Under the pieces are notes generated by a model. It saw nothing but the letters and a program-made list of their open reading frames with translations. It was not told where the DNA came from and did not search any database. Both the position numbers and the translations under genes were made by a program. Below, one piece after another: positions 50,939 through 59,202 of a DNA stretch of 64,000 nt. Positions within the stretch are counted from its first letter, which is position 1; every line of letters begins with the position of its first letter. Source of the DNA: Microlunatus sagamiharensis (GTDB taxonomy: Bacteria > Actinomycetota > Actinomycetes > Propionibacteriales > Propionibacteriaceae). The stretch covers positions 2,542,001 to 2,606,000 of the forward strand of contig NZ_LT629799.1 of assembly GCF_900105785.1 (NCBI RefSeq), given 5' to 3'.

Positions 50939-51424
50939 GTGACCGAGCCGAGCCCGACCCCCTCCCCGAGCTCCCCCACGGGCCCCGCACCGCTGCCCGC
51001 GTGGTGGGCCACGACCGCCAGCGCGCTCGACGCCAAGATGGGCCTGGAGGTGACCGAGCTGACGCCCGACCGGGTGGTCGGCTCGATGCCCGTCGAGGGC
51101 AACACCCAGCCCTTCGGGCTGTGGCACGGCGGAGCCTCGTGCGTGCTGGCCGAGACGCTCGCCTCGATCGGGTCGTTCGCCCACGCCCGGACGCTGGCCC
51201 CCGGCTCCGCGGCCGTCGGCGTCGACCTGAACGCCACCCACCACCGCTCCGTGCGGGCCGGCCGGGTGACCGGGACCGCCACCGCCCTGCGCCTGGGCCG
51301 GCGCGTGACCTCGTACGAGGTGGTGCTCACCGACGACGAGGGCCGCCGCGTCGGCACGGCCCGGGTCACCTGCCAGGTGGTGCCGGGCGAGCCCGCGCCC
51401 GCCGGCGCGGACGGAGCCGAGTAG
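50939..51424 (+). CDS. PaaI-family hotdog-fold thioesterase
   Basis: 161 residues from a GTG at 50939. The hotdog core has MPVEGNTQPFGLWHGGASCV, where HGG is the usual PaaI/ComA active-site region with the general base nearby (AETLASIGS). VGVDLNATHHRSVRAGRVTG follows. Such enzymes hydrolyse hydroxybenzoyl- or phenylacetyl-CoA-type thioesters; substrate unknown. It is divergent from polA, a conserved neighbourhood in actinobacteria, and coupled to the next gene. Confidence 0.88.
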   Translation: MTEPSPTPSPSSPTGPAPLPAWWATTASALDAKMGLEVTELTPDRVVGSMPVEGNTQPFGLWHGGASCVLAETLASIGSFAHARTLAPGSAAVGVDLNATHHRSVRAGRVTGTATALRLGRRVTSYEVVLTDDEGRRVGTARVTCQVVPGEPAPAGADGAE

Positions 51425-51912
51425 TGCCCCAGGTCGTCGCCCGGGCCTGGGTCGGGGTCCCGCCGGCGCTCGCCTTCGCCGTCAGCCAGACCACCGGCGA
51501 GGTCCGGCTGCGCTGGGACCCCTTCATCCGCGCGCAGCACCTGCTCGACGCCGAGCGGCCGGGCAAGGACGTGCGCACCGTGACCCGGTCCAGGGTCGGG
51601 CCGGTCGGCGGCTTCCGCATGGTCACCCGCTACGTCTCCTACCGCCCACCCACCTCGGTCGGCATGACGATGGAGGAGGGCCCGTGGTTCTTCGCCTCCT
51701 TCGGGGGCGGCTGGCGCTTCGACGCCGAGGCCCGCGAGGGCGTGGAGGGCACGCTCGCCACCTGGAAGTACACGTACGCGGTGCGCCCGCGGCTGCTGCG
51801 CCCGGTCGCCGAGCCGATCGGCCAGCGGCTGCTCGGGAGGGAGATCTCCGCCCGCATCGAGGCCTTCCGGCGGGCCTGCGCCGACCCCGACGTGCTCTCC
51901 GCGGCTTCCTGA
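51424..51912 (+). CDS. SRPBCC family protein
   Basis: 162 residues with a START/polyketide-cyclase-like helix-grip fold: AWVGVPPALAFAVSQTTGEV at the start, a beta-sheet core, and a long C-terminal helix (GREISARIEAFRRACA). These proteins bind hydrophobic ligands. The function is unknown. The GTG start overlaps the G of the upstream TAG stop, so translation is probably coupled to the thioesterase. Confidence 0.78.
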   Translation: MPQVVARAWVGVPPALAFAVSQTTGEVRLRWDPFIRAQHLLDAERPGKDVRTVTRSRVGPVGGFRMVTRYVSYRPPTSVGMTMEEGPWFFASFGGGWRFDAEAREGVEGTLATWKYTYAVRPRLLRPVAEPIGQRLLGREISARIEAFRRACADPDVLSAAS

Positions 51913-51959
51913 GACCGCTCTCAGCGCTCTCCGAGGACCCCTGGACAGACCGGGCCCGA

Positions 51960-51978
51960 GGCGCAAAGATGTTGCGCC
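51960..51978 (+). terminator. Short hairpin after the SRPBCC gene
   Basis: Perfect 7-bp arms GGCGCAA/TTGCGCC around AGATG, 47 bp after the stop. It marks the end of the thioesterase-SRPBCC unit. Confidence 0.55.
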
Positions 51979-52293
51979 GCTGCCGCGACCTCACGCAGGA
52001 ACTATCGTTCGACAGCCGACGAATGAATTCTCGCCTGTGACGACGTCATAACAAACGGTAACAGCGGGGTCATTTTCGGTAACAAGTCGGATATAACCCT
52101 CGGTAAGGCTGCGGCAGCGGACGACGTCCGCCGGGACCCCCGGCGGGCCGAGGTCACTGCCGCGACACGTCCGGGTTCCCCTGGTCGGCTCCTCGGGACG
52201 GAGCCGGCTCCACCTCCGGACGGGTGGCCGTAGGACGAGCACTGCCCGGCCGGCGCACGGTGTGCCGACCGAGATGCACGAGGAGGAAATCCC
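51979..52293 (+). promoter_or_regulatory. livK promoter region
   Basis: A 315-bp stretch with one of the lowest GC contents in the window at 52000-52110. Three copies of CGGTAA (52056, 52077, 52101) are spaced 21 and 24 bp apart on one face of the helix and probably bind a regulator. A GAGGAGG ribosome binding site precedes the livK TTG start. No riboswitch recognised. Confidence 0.5.
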
Positions 52294-53562
52294 TTGCCAG
52301 CACGATCTCTGACGCGCGTCGTGGCGCTGGGCGCGATCGCCGCCCTGTCCCTGACGGCGTGCGCCAACGGCACCGACAACGGCACCGGAGGCGGCGGGGA
52401 CACCCCGACCGACCTGATCATCTCCACCGACCTGCCGCTGCAGGGCGCCAGCGCGTCGACCTCGGAGTCGACCAACAACCTGATCCAGCTCTACCTCGAC
52501 CAGGTCGGGGGCAAGGCGGGCAACTACAACATCAAGCTGCAGACCTACGACGACTCCACCGCCGCCAAGGGCGCATGGGACGACGCGGCCTGCGCCAAGA
52601 ACGCGACCGACCACGTGGCCAACACCAACGAGGTGGCGGTCATGGGCACGTACAACTCCGGCTGCGCCAAGATCGAGCTGCCGACCCTCAACAACGACAA
52701 CCTGCTGATGGTCAGCCACGCCAACACCAACCCGGGCCTCACCAAGGAGTGGGACCCGGGCGAGCCCGGCAAGTACTACCCGAGCGGCACGCGCAACTTC
52801 GCCCGCGTGATCACCACCGACGACTACCAGGGTGTGGGCGCGGCGGCGTTCGCGGCCAACGACCTCAAGGTCAAGAAGGCCTACGTCCTCAACGACAACC
52901 AGACCTACGGCCTGGGTGTCGCGCGCGCCTTCGAGGAGAACGCGCAGAAGAACGGCATCGAGATCGTCGGCAAGGGCAGCTGGGACGCCAAGCAGCCCAA
53001 CTACACCGCCCTGTTCCAGTCGATCAAGGCCTCCGGCGCCGACATCGTCTACCTCGGCGGCATCTACGACAACAACGGCGGCCAGCTCGTCAAGGACAAG
53101 GTCTCGGTCCTCGGCCCGAACGACGGCGCGGTCAAGCTGCTGGCGCCGGACGGCTTCACCGGCTACCCGGACCTGCTGGCCCTCGACCAGTCGAAGGGCA
53201 TGTACCTGACCTTCGCCGGTCTGACCCAGGACCAGCTCGTCAAGGCCGGTGGCGAGGGCGCCAAGCTCCTCGAGGCCTACCAGGCCAAGTACAACAAGGC
53301 TCCGGACGGCTCGTACCCGCTGTACGGCGTCGCCGCGGTCCAGGTGATCCTGGACGCGATCGCCAAGTCCGACGGCACCCGCCAGAGCGTGACCGAGCAG
53401 GTGCTCGGCGGCTCGGGGATCACCATCCCCGCCGACCAGTCGGTGCTGGGCAAGGAGATCAAGATCGACCCGGCGACGGGCGACACCTCCGCGAAGGACC
53501 TCACGATCGAGGTCGTCAAGGACAACAAGGAGACGTTCTTCAAGTCGCAGTCCATCTCCTGA
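52294..53562 (+). CDS. livK: Branched-chain amino acid-type ABC transporter substrate-binding lipoprotein
   Basis: 422 residues from a TTG with GAGGAGG about 8 nt upstream. A lipoprotein signal ends in LSLTAC. The mature protein is a type I periplasmic-binding fold (DLIISTDLPLQGASASTSES; KKAYVLNDNQTYGLGVARAF; GADIVYLGGIYDNNG). It should capture the solute outside the membrane for LivHMGF. The family takes up leucine, isoleucine and valine, but also amides and other solutes; the ligand is not certain. Confidence 0.92.
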   Translation: MPARSLTRVVALGAIAALSLTACANGTDNGTGGGGDTPTDLIISTDLPLQGASASTSESTNNLIQLYLDQVGGKAGNYNIKLQTYDDSTAAKGAWDDAACAKNATDHVANTNEVAVMGTYNSGCAKIELPTLNNDNLLMVSHANTNPGLTKEWDPGEPGKYYPSGTRNFARVITTDDYQGVGAAAFAANDLKVKKAYVLNDNQTYGLGVARAFEENAQKNGIEIVGKGSWDAKQPNYTALFQSIKASGADIVYLGGIYDNNGGQLVKDKVSVLGPNDGAVKLLAPDGFTGYPDLLALDQSKGMYLTFAGLTQDQLVKAGGEGAKLLEAYQAKYNKAPDGSYPLYGVAAVQVILDAIAKSDGTRQSVTEQVLGGSGITIPADQSVLGKEIKIDPATGDTSAKDLTIEVVKDNKETFFKSQSIS

Positions 53563-53568
53563 CCGCAG

Positions 53569-53607
53569 GGACCGCCGGGTCCGGCCTCGTGCCGGGCTCG
53601 GCGGTCC
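53569..53607 (+). terminator. Hairpin between livK and livH
   Basis: Perfect 9-bp arms GGACCGCCG (53569-53577) and CGGCGGTCC (53599-53607) with further GC pairing inside, 7 bp after the livK stop. It would let livK mRNA exceed that of the membrane parts. Confidence 0.65.
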
Positions 53608-53738
53608 TTCGTCCGGCCCCGCACCGGTCCGGGTCCCCCGGCCCCGCCGGCGGCACCACCGCACCTCGCACCACCTCCGGGTCACCCGACCCGGCTCAGC
53701 ACCGGCGCCGCTGCGCCGCCCTTCCGAAAGGTTGACCC

Positions 53739-54791
53739 GTGGCCACAGCGTCGCTCGTCGTCGGGGGTACCCAGAGAAAGGCCAAGGTCCGGCTCGGACC
53801 ACTGGTCGAGCGTGTCCTGGGTTACGCCGTCCTCGCCCTGGTCCTCGTCTGGTTCGTCGCGAACATCGTCGCCGACCCCGACCGCTTCCTCGGCTCGCTC
53901 CTCGTCGGGCTCCAGAACGGTCTGCTCTACGCCCTCGTCGCCCTCGGCTACACGATGGTGTACGGCATCGTGGAGCTCATCAACTTCGCCCACGGCGACC
54001 TCTTCATGCTCACCACGATCATCGCGGCGGGCCTCATGGTCGGCCTGCTCGGCGTGACGCAGCTGACCGCGATCAGCATCCTCGCCCTGCTCCTGGCCCT
54101 CGTGGTCTGCATGGCCGCCGGCGGCTTCATCAACATGTCGGCCGAGTTCCTCGCCTACCGCCGGCTGCGCTCCGCGCCCAAGCTGGCGCCGCTGATGACC
54201 GCCGTCGGCCTGTCCTTCATCTTCCGCGGCATCGCCCAGCAGGAGTACGTCAACGGCTCGGCCCAGAAGAACTGGCCGATCGTGTGGGGCGGCCCGGTCG
54301 TCGAGGGCGTCTACATCTACAAGCTGGTGATGGTCCTCGCGGTCACCGTGCCGCTGCTGCTCCTCATGACCTACATCGTGTCGCGCACCAAGATGGGCAA
54401 GGCCATGCGCGCGGTCGCGCAGGACCAGGACGGCGCCCGCCTGATGGGCATCAACGTCAACGGCACGATCTCGTTCGTCTTCGGCCTCGGCGGCGCCCTG
54501 GCCGGTGCGGCCGGCGTCCTGTACTTCCTGTGCCAGACGCAGACCTACTACGACACGGGCACGCAGCTCGGCCTCATCGCCTTCACCTCCGCGGTGCTCG
54601 GCGGCATCGGCAACCTGAGCGGCGCGGTCGTCGGCGGGCTGGCGATCGGCATCATCCAGGCCATCAACGAGGGAGGCGCCTACGGGCTCGGCTCGAACTG
54701 GTCGCAGAGCGTCGTCTTCATCATCCTGATCATCCTGATGGTCTTCAAGCCCGAGGGCATCTTCGGGCGTCCCACCACGGAGAAGGTGTAG
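53739..54791 (+). CDS. livH: Branched-chain amino acid-type ABC permease LivH
   Basis: 350 residues, about eight membrane helices. QNGLLYALVALGYTMVYGIV and ELINFAHGDLFML form the family N-terminus, and AVAQDQDGARLMGINVN is the cytoplasmic loop that contacts the ATPases. FTSAVLGGIGNLSGAVVGG is the typical later loop. GTG start with AAGG upstream. First gene of livHMGF. Confidence 0.95.
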   Translation: MATASLVVGGTQRKAKVRLGPLVERVLGYAVLALVLVWFVANIVADPDRFLGSLLVGLQNGLLYALVALGYTMVYGIVELINFAHGDLFMLTTIIAAGLMVGLLGVTQLTAISILALLLALVVCMAAGGFINMSAEFLAYRRLRSAPKLAPLMTAVGLSFIFRGIAQQEYVNGSAQKNWPIVWGGPVVEGVYIYKLVMVLAVTVPLLLLMTYIVSRTKMGKAMRAVAQDQDGARLMGINVNGTISFVFGLGGALAGAAGVLYFLCQTQTYYDTGTQLGLIAFTSAVLGGIGNLSGAVVGGLAIGIIQAINEGGAYGLGSNWSQSVVFIILIILMVFKPEGIFGRPTTEKV

Positions 54792-54794
54792 GCC

Positions 54795-56165
54795 ATGGCT
54801 GCTGCGACGCACGCGGCGCAGGGCTCCTCGGGGGCTCGGCGCTCGCTCGGGAGGTACGGCTGGCCGATCGGCTACGTCGTCGTCATCCTCTTCCTGTTCT
54901 TCCTCTACTTCCAGATCCTGCCCAGCCTGGTGAAGCCGGTCTCGGCACCGGTGCTGGCCTGGCTCCCGGTCGCCACGATCAACGAGTGCCTGATGTGGGC
55001 GATCATGGCCCTCGGCCTGAACGTCGTCGTCGGCTACGCGGGTCTGCTCGACCTCGGCTACGTGGCCTTCTGGGCGCTCGGCGGCTACACCGCCGGCTGG
55101 CTGATGGCCTACCCGTTCAACTGGACGTGGGACTTCCACCTGCTCTCCCCGGTGAAGGCCACCACCCCGGGCACGCACATCAACTTCTGGTTGGTGGCGA
55201 TCGCGGCCGGCATCCTCTGCTCGATCCTCGGCCTGATCATCGGCGCCCCCACCCTGCGGCTGCGCGGTGACTACCTGGCGCTGGTGACCCTGGGCTTCGG
55301 CGAGGTCATCACCCAGTTCTTCCGCAACTCCGGCGACATCGCCGGTTTCAACCTCGCCAACGGCGACCCGGGCATCTCCCCCATCGACCCGATCGGCACC
55401 GGTCCCCTGGGCGCGGCGGGCATCGCCCCGCCGCTGCTGACCAACTCGGCGGCCGGCAACGTGTGGAAGATCCTCGTGCTCGGCCTGCTGGTCGGCATCT
55501 GCATCTTCGTCTCGCTGCGCATCCGCGAGGGCCGGCTCGGCCGGGCCTGGCTCGCGCTGCGCGAGGACGAGCTGGCGGCCTCCATGATGGGCGTCCCGCT
55601 GGTCCGGGTGAAGCTGCTCGCGTACGCGGTCGGCGCCTTCTTCGGCGGCATCGGCGGCGTGGCGAACGCCTCGGCGATCACCACGGCCGTCTCGCCGTCA
55701 GGCTTCGACTTCGGCAAGTCGGTGCTGGTGCTGCTCATGGTCGTCCTCGGCGGCATGGGCAACGTCTGGGGCGTGACGATCGGTGCCTTCCTGCTCTCCT
55801 GGCTCAACAGCAACGGGCTCAAGCAGATCGGCGTGCAGATCGACTCCTTCGCCGGCACCGACCTCGCCGCGAGCCTCCCGCGTTATAACTACGTCATCCT
55901 CGGGCTGCTGCTCGTGCTGATGATGCTGTTCCGTCGCGAGGGCCTGATCCCCGAGAGCCGGACGAAGGCCCTCATGCAGATGCCCTCGAGGACCGAGGCC
56001 GAGTCGCTCGGCGCCGACTCCCTCGAGGCCGAGGCCGAGACGGAGGCGGTCGAGCACAGCGACGCCGACGACGACGCCAGGATCGCCGCCTCGGCGGCGG
56101 CCATGGCCGGGTCCGCGACCGCGGCCGGCACCAGCAGCACCGCCCGGCGGGAGGACGAGTCGTGA
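54795..56165 (+). CDS. livM: Branched-chain amino acid-type ABC permease LivM
   Basis: 456 residues. The core resembles LivM: MWAIMALGLNVVVGYAGLLD, TLRLRGDYLALVTLGFGEVI, and the ATPase-contact loop LREDELAASMMGVPLVRVKL. The C-terminus carries an extra acidic, Ala/Glu/Asp-rich tail of about 75 residues (EAEAETEAVEHSDADDDAR), unusual for the family and probably cytoplasmic. It overlaps livG by 4 bp. Confidence 0.94.
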   Translation: MAAATHAAQGSSGARRSLGRYGWPIGYVVVILFLFFLYFQILPSLVKPVSAPVLAWLPVATINECLMWAIMALGLNVVVGYAGLLDLGYVAFWALGGYTAGWLMAYPFNWTWDFHLLSPVKATTPGTHINFWLVAIAAGILCSILGLIIGAPTLRLRGDYLALVTLGFGEVITQFFRNSGDIAGFNLANGDPGISPIDPIGTGPLGAAGIAPPLLTNSAAGNVWKILVLGLLVGICIFVSLRIREGRLGRAWLALREDELAASMMGVPLVRVKLLAYAVGAFFGGIGGVANASAITTAVSPSGFDFGKSVLVLLMVVLGGMGNVWGVTIGAFLLSWLNSNGLKQIGVQIDSFAGTDLAASLPRYNYVILGLLLVLMMLFRREGLIPESRTKALMQMPSRTEAESLGADSLEAEAETEAVEHSDADDDARIAASAAAMAGSATAAGTSSTARREDES

Positions 56166-57229
56166 GCGAGTCGAGCCGCGGGAGCGCGGAGAAGACGGCC
56201 CCGGAGACCCTGGCGGACGTGACGCAGCTCGGCGGCACGCCCAACAGCCCCGACGACCCGAGCGGCGCGGCCGGCTACGGCCGGCCGGACTCGGCCCAGA
56301 GCGGGATCGACGGCAGCCTGCAGCGTCCCAGCGGCCTGGCCGCCGGAGCGCCCGGGGTCGACCCGGTCGAGGCGAACGTCCTCTACGCCGATCGCATCAC
56401 CATCCGCTTCGGCGGCCTGACCGCGGTCGACAACGTGTCGTTCGCGATCCCGCCGAGGTCGGTGGTCAGCCTCATCGGGCCGAACGGTGCGGGGAAGACG
56501 ACGTTCTTCAACGTGCTCACCGGCCTCTACGAGGCGACCGAGGGCGCGGTCTACCTGGACGGGCGCGACATCACCGCGGTCAAGCCGCACAAGCGCGCGG
56601 CGATGGGCCTGGCCCGCACCTTCCAGAACATCCGGCTCTTCGGACTCATGACGGCCGAGGAGAACGTCATGGTCGCCATGCACTCCCACCTCAAGGCGGG
56701 CGTCATGTCGACGATCATCCGGACGCCCGGGCAGCGCCGCGAGGAGCGCGAGGCGCGGGAGACCGCCCGCGAGCTCCTCGACTACGTCGGGATCGGCAAG
56801 ACCGTCGGCGAGCTCGCCCGCAACCTCTCCTACGGTGACCAGCGCCGCCTGGAGATCGCCCGGGCCATGGCGCTCAAGCCCAAGGTCCTGCTGCTCGACG
56901 AGCCGACCGCCGGCATGAACCCGCAGGAGTCGGCGAACTTCAACGACTTCGTCTACCGGGTCCGTGACGAGAAGGGCATCTCGGTGCTGCTGATCGAGCA
57001 CGACATGAGCGTGATCATGAAGATCAGCGAGCGCATCACGGTGCTCGACCGGGGCGCGATGATCGCCGAGGGCACCCCCGACGACATCCGCAACAACCAG
57101 CAGGTGATCGAGGCGTACCTCGGCAAGACCGGCACCCGGGAGGGCAAGCGCCTCCCCAAGCCGGGCGCCGCGGCGGCCCTGGGCACCGAGACCGGCACGA
57201 CCACCACCACGGACGGGGAGCAGGCATGA
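56162..57229 (+). CDS. livG: Branched-chain amino acid-type ABC ATPase LivG
   Basis: 355 residues. Residues 1-75 are a disordered Gly/Pro/Ser-rich extension not usual in LivG. The ABC domain follows: ITIRFGGLTAVDNVSFAIPP, Walker A GPNGAGKTT, signature NLSYGDQRRLEIARAMALKP and Walker B VLLLDEPTAGMNP. The BCA_ABC_TP C-terminal segment is also present. It pairs with LivF to drive uptake. It overlaps both neighbours (GTGA and ATGA). Confidence 0.95.
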   Translation: MSESSRGSAEKTAPETLADVTQLGGTPNSPDDPSGAAGYGRPDSAQSGIDGSLQRPSGLAAGAPGVDPVEANVLYADRITIRFGGLTAVDNVSFAIPPRSVVSLIGPNGAGKTTFFNVLTGLYEATEGAVYLDGRDITAVKPHKRAAMGLARTFQNIRLFGLMTAEENVMVAMHSHLKAGVMSTIIRTPGQRREEREARETARELLDYVGIGKTVGELARNLSYGDQRRLEIARAMALKPKVLLLDEPTAGMNPQESANFNDFVYRVRDEKGISVLLIEHDMSVIMKISERITVLDRGAMIAEGTPDDIRNNQQVIEAYLGKTGTREGKRLPKPGAAAALGTETGTTTTTDGEQA

Positions 57230-58002
57230 GCGCGCCCACGCAGGACTCGGTCGCGGCCCAGGGGGCCCGCTCCCGGGAGGCGGGCAAGGAGGTCATCCTC
57301 GAGCTCAAGGACCTCTCGGTCAGCTACGGCAACATCGCCGCGGTCCAGAACCTCTCGATGACCGTGCACAAGGGCGAGATCGTCACCCTGATCGGCTCCA
57401 ACGGCGCCGGCAAGTCCACCACGCTGCGCACCATCTCGGGCCTGCTGCGGCCCAAGAGCGGCGACGTCGTCTTCGAGGGCGACAAGATCAACGGCATCCC
57501 CGGCCACGAGGTGGTCAAGCTCGGGATCTCGCAGTCCCCCGAGGGCCGCAAGATCTTCCAGCGGATGACCGTGTCGGAGAACCTCGACCTCGGCGCCTTC
57601 ACCCGCAAGGACACGACCAAGATCGCCGAGGACCGCGAGAACGTCCTCGAGCTCTTCCCGCGCCTGCGCGAGCGGATCAACCAGAAGGCCGGGACCATGT
57701 CCGGCGGCGAGCAGCAGATGCTCGCCGTCGCCCGCGCCCTGCTGGGCAACCCGCGCCTGCTGCTCCTGGACGAGCCCTCCATGGGCCTCGCCCCGGTGCT
57801 CGTCGACGTGATCTTCGAGACCATCGAGAAGATCCGTTCGCAGGGCGTCACCGTCCTGCTCGTCGAGCAGAACGCGCTGGCGGCGCTGGAGATCGCCGAC
57901 TACGCGTACGTGCTCGAGTCGGGCCGGCTGAACACCCAGGGCGAGGCCGCCACGCTCCTCGACGACCCGTCGGTCACGGCGGCGTACCTCGGCGGGCACT
58001 AG
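57226..58002 (+). CDS. livF: Branched-chain amino acid-type ABC ATPase LivF
   Basis: 258 residues. LSVSYGNIAAVQNLSMTVHK, Walker A GSNGAGKST, QSPEGRKIFQRMTVSENL (typical LivF Q-loop region), signature TMSGGEQQMLAVARALL and Walker B LLLLDEPSMGLAP. It ends VTAAYLGGH as is usual. Last gene of the operon; a very strong hairpin follows. Confidence 0.96.
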   Translation: MSAPTQDSVAAQGARSREAGKEVILELKDLSVSYGNIAAVQNLSMTVHKGEIVTLIGSNGAGKSTTLRTISGLLRPKSGDVVFEGDKINGIPGHEVVKLGISQSPEGRKIFQRMTVSENLDLGAFTRKDTTKIAEDRENVLELFPRLRERINQKAGTMSGGEQQMLAVARALLGNPRLLLLDEPSMGLAPVLVDVIFETIEKIRSQGVTVLLVEQNALAALEIADYAYVLESGRLNTQGEAATLLDDPSVTAAYLGGH

Positions 58003-58052
58003 CCCTTCGTGTCCGGTCTCGCGCACGCCGGCTGATCGCGGCGTCTTCCTCC

Positions 58053-58118
58053 CGAACGCGGACGGCGCACGGATCGCGGAGCCTCACAGCTCTGCGATCC
58101 GTGCGCCGTTCGCGTTCG
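58053..58118. terminator. 25-bp stem terminator after livF
   Basis: Arms 58053-58077 and 58094-58118 pair over 25 positions with one G-U pair, around a 16-nt loop that can pair a little more. It starts 51 bp after the livF stop. It is one of the longest perfect stems here and should stop transcription in either direction. Confidence 0.85.
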
Positions 58119-58140
58119 CTCGTCCAGACGTCGCGGCCGG

Positions 58141-58276
58141 GGAACGCTCCCTGAGCCTGCCGAAGGGCCTCGACGAGGTTGGCGTCCTCGCGCTGTCGTG
58201 GAGCTGGCCGCTGAGCGCCCTTCGACAGGCTCAGGGGGCGTACCCCGGCCCTTCGACAGGCTGAAGGAGCGTCCGC
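58141..58276. repeat. Second cluster of the CCCTTCGACAGG repeat
   Basis: Three copies: one inverted (58143-58170) and two direct (from 58217 and from 58247), each built on CCCTTCGACAGGCTCAGG-like sequence followed by an AGCGT-like end. They are the same family as 26574-26687. With the livF terminator they fill the 330-bp gap before the next gene; no coding gene is seen. Confidence 0.7.
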
Positions 58277-58332
58277 GGAGCCGGGTGGCAGGCTGATGGC
58301 GAACCTCTCCCCCGCCGACGATCGGAGCCCTC

Positions 58333-59202
58333 GTGCAGCTCGGTGTCCACTTCGCGAACTTCACTCTGCCGGGCCAGCCCGGGACGCTGGCCACGCTGCT
58401 CGGCGACACCGCCGAGGCGGCCGAGGAGTCGGGGGCCGCGTGGTTCACGCTCATGGACCACTGGTTCCAGATGGAGCAGCTCGGCGGGCCCGACGAGCCG
58501 ATGCTCGAGGGCTACACCAGCCTGGGGTTCGTCGCCGCCCGCACGCGGACGATGAAGCTCGGCCTGCTCGTCACCGGCGTCACCTACCGCCACCCGGGAT
58601 TGCTGGCCAAGACCGTCACCACGCTCGACGTGCTGTCGCAGGGCCGCGGCATGCTCGGCATCGGCGCCGCCTGGTACGAGCGCGAGCACCTGGGGCTGGG
58701 CGTCCCCTTCCCCGGCACCGCCGAGCGCTTCGAGCGCCTCGAGGAGGCGCTCGAGATCTGCGCGCAGATGTGGAGCGACGACGACGGGCCGTACGAGGGG
58801 AAGCACTACCGACTGGCCTCCACGCTGTGCAACCCGCGGCCGGTCAGCACCCCGCGCCCGTACGTGGTCGTCGGTGGCGTGGGCGAGCGCAAGACGCTGC
58901 GGCTCGTGACCAGGCACGCCGACGCGACGAACATGTTCGCGATGGAGCCGGCCGACCTCGCCCACAAGGTCGAGGTGCTGCACCGCCACTGCGAGACCGA
59001 GGGGCGCGACCCCGCCGAGATCCAGCTGACGCTGGTCGGCGGACCCGACCCGGTGACCGAGACCGATGCCTTCCTGCGGGCCATGGAGGCGTACGCGGCG
59101 CTCGGCTTCAGCCACGTGCAGACCGGGCCGGCCGGGCCCGACCCGGTCGGCTGGGCGCGGGACCTCGCCCCGGTCGTCGCCCGCCTGGGCGGGATCGGCT
59201 AG
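58333..59202 (+). CDS. LLM class F420-dependent oxidoreductase
   Basis: 289 residues of the luciferase-like fold. LGVHFANFTLPGQPGTLATL and AWFTLMDHWFQMEQLG form the start, VTYRHPGLLAKTVTTLDVLS and GRGMLGIGAAWYEREHLGLG hold the F420/FMN phosphate-binding region, and PRPYVVVGGVGERKTLRLV the C-terminal part. Actinobacterial members usually use coenzyme F420. Substrate unknown. GTG start. Convergent with, and overlapping by 4 bp, the monooxygenase gene. Confidence 0.9.
   Translation: MQLGVHFANFTLPGQPGTLATLLGDTAEAAEESGAAWFTLMDHWFQMEQLGGPDEPMLEGYTSLGFVAARTRTMKLGLLVTGVTYRHPGLLAKTVTTLDVLSQGRGMLGIGAAWYEREHLGLGVPFPGTAERFERLEEALEICAQMWSDDDGPYEGKHYRLASTLCNPRPVSTPRPYVVVGGVGERKTLRLVTRHADATNMFAMEPADLAHKVEVLHRHCETEGRDPAEIQLTLVGGPDPVTETDAFLRAMEAYAALGFSHVQTGPAGPDPVGWARDLAPVVARLGGIG

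Noticed and set aside
52040-52110. GlnR box before livK
   Set aside because: GTAAC half-sites are present but the partner GAAAC-type half-sites at the required spacing are not, so the match is incomplete.
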